A program made the translations under genes and the position numbers. Positions 58,948 through 64,000 of a DNA stretch of 64,000 bases are shown piece by piece. The stretch lies in the NCBI GenBank assembly GCA_025765595.1, contig JAIVFH010000020.1, positions 310,001 through 374,000 on the forward strand. Direction: 5' to 3'. This DNA comes from Obelidium mucronatum (Eukaryota > Chytridiomycota > Chytridiomycetes > Chytridiales > Chytriomycetaceae). Every line of letters starts with the position of its first letter. Within the stretch, counting starts at the first letter, position 1. Below the pieces are notes generated by a model. It worked only from the letters and a program-made list of their open reading frames with translations, was not told where the DNA came from and searched no databases.

Positions 58948-59157
58948 TTTTTTTATTTTTGGCGTTACTGTTTTCTTATTCTAGCAGCATATCTTTTTTA
59001 GGATTTAACATTAAATTGGTTCTTATTACTTTTGACGGTTTCAATAAATAGTTGTCTGTCTGTATGGCTGCTCAAAAACAACATAAAATTTACACAAAAC
59101 CTACAATTTAACTTGAAAAAAAATCCCAAGTAGCCCTAATGATCAAGATCTTTATAA
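58948..59157. other. Convergent 3' intergenic region
   Basis: Separates MARK (+) from the MFS transporter (-). AT-rich, with AATAAA-like signals (TCAATAAATAG at about 59040). No gene seen. Confidence 0.4.
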
Positions 59158-60970
59158 TCACACCTCCGTCACGCTATCAAATACAATATTTGGGAAATAC
59201 AAATGCACACATGCAACAACACAAGCGATACCAAACGGAATCCACCCACAAAGCCAAATCTGATTCACCATTGCAGTTTCGTCATCCAGTAAAAACCCTG
59301 CTAGAAAAAAGCTGACCGCCAAACTCAGTTCCCTGATGGAATCGACCCACGCGTAGACCACGTTTTCCCAATCTTCTGGTTCCTCTTCTACAACATGGAT
59401 TTCAGGAAGTATAGTTGGAACTGCTGCAATAAGAGTAGCGGAGGATATTGACGTGGACGTGGTTGTAGCGGTTGAAACTGGGGATCCTCCAGGGACGGGA
59501 GGCAATGTGGGGAAGCTCGATTGAAATTTCTTTTCAGCGTAGAGTACCGTTTCAGGCACCATTACTAAAAGAAATATAAAAGTCAGGGTTTTCGTTATTG
59601 GATGCAATCACTAACTCAACTCTCAAAACTGGCGAATAGACCACCAACGCCAAGCCCTAAAGCCAAAATAATAGGAAAGAACGCATCGGGTGGGAGCATC
59701 ATTGCTCCAGTCTCAGAAATCTTGAAACCAACGCCAATCAATGCTGTGGATCCCAGTAAAAGTACAAACGACATTTTCACAGATCGCTCTGGAGTAAACT
59801 GGTACGGAAACACTGCCATAACAATCTGAGAGATTGAAATTCCGAGTTTCGAAACGATAATTACAAAAGTAGATTTTAAGGACGTTCCCTCAGGGTCGTT
59901 TGGAAGGGGGAAGAGTATGCGACTCAGGCTTGGAAGACTCGAACTCGTGAAAATAATTATCGACCATAAAAGGAATGTGTTGATGAGAAGAGTAATGAAG
60001 CGTTTACTGGAGAACAGCTGCTTGCATGATTTTATCCATGATTTCGAGGTGTTACCGGCTAGTTTGGCTTTCAAGTCCGGAAAAGAGTCGGGGGCTTTTA
60101 AATGCTGATGTTTAGATTCGGTGACGGAAAACACCCAAAGTAGTATTCCTGCCAACAGCACGAAACCCGCAAAGGACGCCATAATCAAAAAACGAACAGA
60201 CTGATCTGGAATTGGATAAACAAGAGTGGAGGGTATTGAGACAACAATTAAGCCTGCGATGCTTCCAATAAACAGACGAGAGGCGTTGACTTTTTGAAGT
60301 AGAATTGGCGATGAATTCATGAGAGGCATTATCGCTTCAAACGTGCAGAGGCAATGGCCATAGAACCAATTAAATAGCAAGAGGATGGGTCCATAATAAA
60401 ATGGCTGAATTAAGCTTGGTAAAGTTGGTTGTACCCAAAGTAGTTCGAAGAAGAGAACAAGGGGGATTGACGTAATCAACAACCACGCCCGATGCTGACC
60501 AAATGACCGAAACGGAACGTTTGACATGAGAAGAGAAGAAAGGGGCCCAACAAAGACGTTGAAAATCTATTGATTGTAATTTATCGGTTTTTTGGGGGAT
60601 GTCTGGTGAGTGTTGATTAGACTGAACAACAATGTAAACACATACTTCTGAAACGAGGAGAATAGTCCCTGCAGCTCGTCCATCCAGACCGGCAGATATG
60701 AGAGCATCCAGTAAAAAATACGCAAATAAATCATCGATCATTGTCAGGCCAGCTATCCAGAGTCTGTTAGTTCCAGATTTGCATTGTTCCAACATTGACA
60801 CACAGTCCAAGACACGAACCATTTCCTATGCAGTAAAACAAATGAGCCCGCCCTTCAGTGACACCAGATTTGACGCGAATCTGGTGATGTCGATCTCGTC
60901 TCCACTCGCGCAACTGTGACAGTGTGGAAGCAGGCTGTGTTCCCATAGTCCTATGCTCTGATTGGTCCAT
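59158..60970 (-). CDS. MFS transporter (MFS_2/GPH-like)
   Basis: Start ATG at 60970. A 51-nt intron (GTGTCT...TAACAG) joins HLFYCIGNGS to LWIAGLTMIDDLFAYFLLD; further introns near 60650-60560 and 59630-59570. The product has about 12 hydrophobic helices (e.g. WLLITSIPLVLFFELLWV, FLIMASFAGFVLLAGILLWV, TLLINTFLLWSIIIFTSS, FPIILALGLGVGGLFASF) and a long cytoplasmic loop (DSFPDLKAKLAGN) between halves, as in MFS permeases. The opening LFYCIGNG...DDLFAYFLLD resembles the sodium/sugar-symporter (GPH) branch. Substrate unknown. A Ser/Thr/Pro-rich insert before the final helices (FPTLPPVPGGSPVS) is unusual. It is divergent from homospermidine synthase with 361 bp between starts; a functional link is speculation. 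Confidence 0.75.
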
Positions 60971-61331
60971 CCCAAGCAAATTTTCTTCTCGAGTTCTGGA
61001 ACTTAATCTCAGCCTTTCCTTTCTGACTTAAGAATAAAGCTTTGAGAGCGTATTGTTCCCGGGAGTTTCAACAGCAAATACTAATTCGTTGCTTGTAAGT
61101 TGTTTAAGTAACTTTCAATTTTCAGAAAACCGCCCTTATTTCGCCCAATTACTAATTAGCAAAAAAGGGTCCATTCAGCTAGCTCAACTCTAAGAAGACC
61201 AAACGCGCCAGTATCAACTCAAAAGCTGATCCCATCCCTTTTTCACAGTGAGTACTGGCGGAAATTAACTCGGCCTCGGCTTCAAATATATTGAACCCGA
61301 GTGTTTGTATCCATCCAAAAAACAAAGCGCA
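60971..61331. promoter_or_regulatory. Divergent promoter region, MFS transporter and homospermidine synthase
   Basis: 361 bp, no ORF with coding character. Contains an AAGAATAAAGC A/T-rich stretch at about 61030 and CAAT-like motifs; no specific site can be assigned. Confidence 0.35.
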
Positions 61332-63103
61332 ATGGACCCTTCCAGCAACGAAACCTTGATCCCTCAACCTCTGCCTCGAATTCTGCTGCTTGGTTGTGGC
61401 GGCGTAGGGAAGTGCCTGCTTTCCACCATCTCCCAAATTCTACCGCCTTCTCAGTTTGATCCCGCAAACTTGACAATGCTTGACAAGATTGATTATTCCG
61501 CACACGAATCTGTGAAAGGGATGACGGAAAAGGGAGCAACGTTCTGGAACATTGAGCTGACCAGAGTGAACCTGGCCTCGGTTTTAAACAAAGCCTTTCA
61601 AACTGGCGACGATACTCACGACAAAGGACGAAACTGTCCAAGAAAAGAGCCCCGCATCTTAATTGATTTGACTGTTGGTATAGGATGTAGTGATGTGGTC
61701 AAGTGGTGCGCAAGAGAGGGTGTTTGTTACGTGAACACTGCTTGTATGTTTCTTTTCTTGTGTTCTGTTCCTGCTTTCGGACTTTTTTTCTGATAAATTC
61801 TGATATACTCCGTTTTATTTTTAGTGGAGCTATGGGAAGACGCTGAGCTGAATGGTGATTGGTTGAAACGCTTTAAGGAAACTGGAGATTTTACAGGAGC
61901 TCGCGACCGAACTCTATTTGCAAGACAATCTGATCTAAAAACACTAATCGAAGACAAAGAAAACTATCCACGCTTTACAGCTGTGATTGACCACGGGATG
62001 AATCCTGGGTAAGTTGTGGCTAAGATTGTTTTGTCTTATTTATTGGAATTTGTAGGCTTGTATCGCACTTTACAAAACTATCGCTCGTCAAAATAGCCAA
62101 AGATGTGTTAATTCGATGTGCGGAAATGATTGCGTCTTCAAACGCCATCTGCTCCTTGCGTGATGCAGTCCGTACAAATAACTACGCTGTACTCGCCCAG
62201 ATTCTGTCTCTCAAAACAATCCACATTTCTGAAAAGGACACTCAAGTTCCTATCATACCCAAATCATCGGATGAGTTTTTGAGCACTTGGAGTCCGGCTG
62301 GCTTTCATGAAGAAGGACTCGACCCAGTTCAAGTAGGTTGGGGAACTCATGAGCGTGACACGATGAATGCGGGCGATGCTTTTGAATTTGGTCCGCAATT
62401 AGTTTTTGCCAAGCGTGGGATAGACGTTGTTATGAAATCATTTGTGGGTGGAGGACTTGGGGAAATACAAGGATACAACATTCCCCATTCTGAAGGAGCC
62501 ACAATCGCACAGTTTCTGAGTGTTGTTGAAAAATCGGAGAAAATGGAAGACAAGGTGCTGTATCGACCAACTGTTCACTATGTGTATTCACCACCACAAT
62601 GCGCTGTGGAGTCTTGGTCGCAAGTGTTAACCCAGTCAACCAAACACAAGATTCATGAAAAAACGCGCGTTTTGGAGGGAAGAGATATTCAGTCAGGGGG
62701 TAAAGATGCGGTTGGAGTCTTGATGATCTTTGAAACAAGTCCATTGAATGCAGTATTAGAAAGGGAAAGAGGACAGGATATAGCAAATGGAGAAAAGAAA
62801 CCGTGGTATTTCTGGGCAGGAAGTGTGCTGGATGTTGACCGCGTTGCTGAAGACTTTAAAAATAACGGTGTTCCAGCTCCCACAACCGTTCAAGTTTGTT
62901 CGTCAATAATGAGTGTCGTTAAATGGATGCTGAAGGGTGAAGACAATCGACAGCGGGGATTGCTTTGGCCCGAGCAGCTGCCCAGTGAAGAGATCATGGA
63001 ATACGCAGAGCCGTGGCTCGGACACGTTGTATTTGAAGCTGTGGAATGGGAGGGCGGACCCAAGAGTTGTCTTTACAGGGACCATCTGTTAGCTTTTGAA
63101 TAA
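61332..63103 (+). CDS. Homospermidine synthase, bacterial type
   Basis: Three exons: 61332-61743, 61825-62008, 62056-63103; 547 residues. Rossmann start RILLLGCGGVGKCLLS binds NAD. Family blocks in order: LIDLTVGIGCSDVVKWC, NTALELWED (across intron 1), HGMNPGLVSHF (across intron 2), VGWGTHERDT, GYNIPHSEGATIAQFLSV and HYVYSPPQCA. The enzyme makes homospermidine from putrescine (or putrescine and spermidine) with NAD+ (EC 2.5.1.44). This type is widespread in bacteria and differs from plant deoxyhypusine-synthase-derived enzymes. Presence of introns shows it is resident in the fungal genome; origin by transfer is plausible but needs a tree. It is about 70 residues longer than typical bacterial enzymes, mainly from insertions. 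Confidence 0.87.
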
Positions 63104-63122
63104 AGTTGATTAAATTGGCGAG

Positions 63123-64000
63123 ATGCGGCCGTCGACAGCACAGCCGTACCACTCAGCGTACGGACAGGGCGCGCGGGAAGAGCCGCGCTACTACGCGTAC
63201 CAGCGCCACAACTCGACGCCGGCGGTCCACGCGGCCACTCTGGGCTACAGCTCGACGCCGTACGGCGCGGCGCCGCCCAGCCACCGGCCAGCGTCGGCGC
63301 AGTCGGCGGCGCCAACTTCGGCGCGCTTCGGTCCGGCGGCGTCGCCGTACCTTGCGGCGCAGACGCAGCTCAACACGTCGCACAACGGCGGCGCGCCGAG
63401 CCACGCAGGCGCAGGCGCAGGCGCAGGCGCCGCGTACACGCCGTCGCCGCTCAATGCGCGCTTTTCGATGCCGGCGCGCCCGAGCTTCAGCCGCTCGCGC
63501 TTTGCGTCGCCGGAACCATCGGCGCGGTACGTGTACGTAACGTTGTCGCCACCACTCCAGCCTGACTCTTCCATGTTCAGGTATTCAAACTATCCGCCGC
63601 CGCCGCCGTCGTCGTCGGCGCACTCCGAGTTCGAAGACGACAACGGGTCGACGCGCTCGGCCCTGGCAACGCCGTCGTCACAGGCCCAGTCGCTGTACCG
63701 CCCGAGCGTATCGTCCGTGTCGTCATACAGGCCGTCGAATGTCGCTGTGGGGTCTCGATCGGCGATTGTCCCCCCTGCCGCATTGAGCTATTCAAGGTAC
63801 AACGGCCCAATGTCTGCAACGAGTCCTGCTTGGGATATGCATCAAAGCGGAAGTGTCGGAGGCGTTTATAGGCCGAATTCCGCAACCGGAGGCAGTTATT
63901 CTTCGCGGAGTCGTCAGGAAGATGCCTTTTTTGTTGGCGGTGGTGGTGCGAGCGGTCAAAGGAGGAATGAGTCTTCATTGGACTACGCGAGTGACTATGA
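63123..64000 (+). CDS. Ala/Ser/Pro-rich low-complexity protein, partial (runs off window)
   Basis: ATG 63123 lies 19 bp after the homospermidine synthase stop codon. Exon 1 (63123-63527) encodes Tyr/Ser/Pro/Ala-rich sequence (MRPSTAQPYHSAYGQGAREE; a GAGAGAGA run). A likely intron 63528-63581 (GTACGT...TTCAG) joins SAR to YSNYPPPPPSSSAH, and the frame stays open to the window edge (SSLDYASDY). GC-ending codons (GCG, CCG, TCG) dominate exon 1 and fade after about 63700. No domain recognised; the C-terminal part is missing. Similar Ser/Tyr-rich N-termini occur in cytoskeletal or signalling proteins, but no function can be given. Confidence 0.6.
   Translation, partial: MRPSTAQPYHSAYGQGAREEPRYYAYQRHNSTPAVHAATLGYSSTPYGAAPPSHRPASAQSAAPTSARFGPAASPYLAAQTQLNTSHNGGAPSHAGAGAGAGAAYTPSPLNARFSMPARPSFSRSRFASPEPSARYVYVTLSPPLQPDSSMFRYSNYPPPPPSSSAHSEFEDDNGSTRSALATPSSQAQSLYRPSVSSVSSYRPSNVAVGSRSAIVPPAALSYSRYNGPMSATSPAWDMHQSGSVGGVYRPNSATGGSYSSRSRQEDAFFVGGGGASGQRRNESSLDYASDY

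Noticed and set aside
61332..64000. Operon of homospermidine synthase with the downstream gene
   Set aside because: Eukaryotic spliced genes; proximity alone does not show cotranscription and no functional link is visible.

Overview
This is a eukaryotic, almost certainly fungal window. Short GT-AG introns (about 45-70 nt) interrupt nearly every gene. The gene set is typical of early-diverging, probably zoosporic (chytrid-like) fungi: a Siw14-type phosphatase, exportin-4, metaxin, an OSTF1-like protein, a MARK/PAR-1 kinase and a CCDC138-like ciliary protein. The chytrid placement is inference; no rRNA or other marker is present.

Layout. 1-6812: PFA-DSP phosphatase (-), exportin-4 (+), catechol O-methyltransferase (-). 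6994-43613: a tandem duplication of a small block holding a lectin-TM-SH3 membrane protein gene (+) and the 3' part of a metaxin gene (-). The left unit is wrecked: its lectin copy is frameshifted, and its metaxin copy was hit by a 4-kb element (TSD TTCATCA), a solo LTR (TSD GAGGG) and a Ty1/copia element (TSD GGTTG). The copia element was itself filled by a Ty3/gypsy chromovirus (14939-20977), a second gypsy (22989-37005) carrying a P-superfamily DNA transposon (26229-31648) and a hAT transposon (33619-36629), and a decayed hAT (about 37006-39390). Target-site duplications and long terminal repeats let the nesting order be read directly. The right unit (lectin 41039-42117, metaxin 42626-44371) looks intact.

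45368-64000 is gene-dense: SET-MYND protein, CKS1, mitochondrial ribosomal protein uL22m, OSTF1-like SH3-ankyrin protein, a large CCDC138-like protein, MARK kinase, MFS transporter, a bacterial-type homospermidine synthase, and the start of a low-complexity Ala/Ser/Pro protein that runs off the edge.

The genes do not form one pathway. The observations most worth following are the receptor-like lectin-TM-SH3 pair, the nested-transposon history, a P-type transposase with a PHD finger, a gypsy element that appears self-primed and carries a tRNA-like Pol III cassette in its LTR, a COMT gene with two compensating micro-duplications, and a hairpin-repeat array in an intron.
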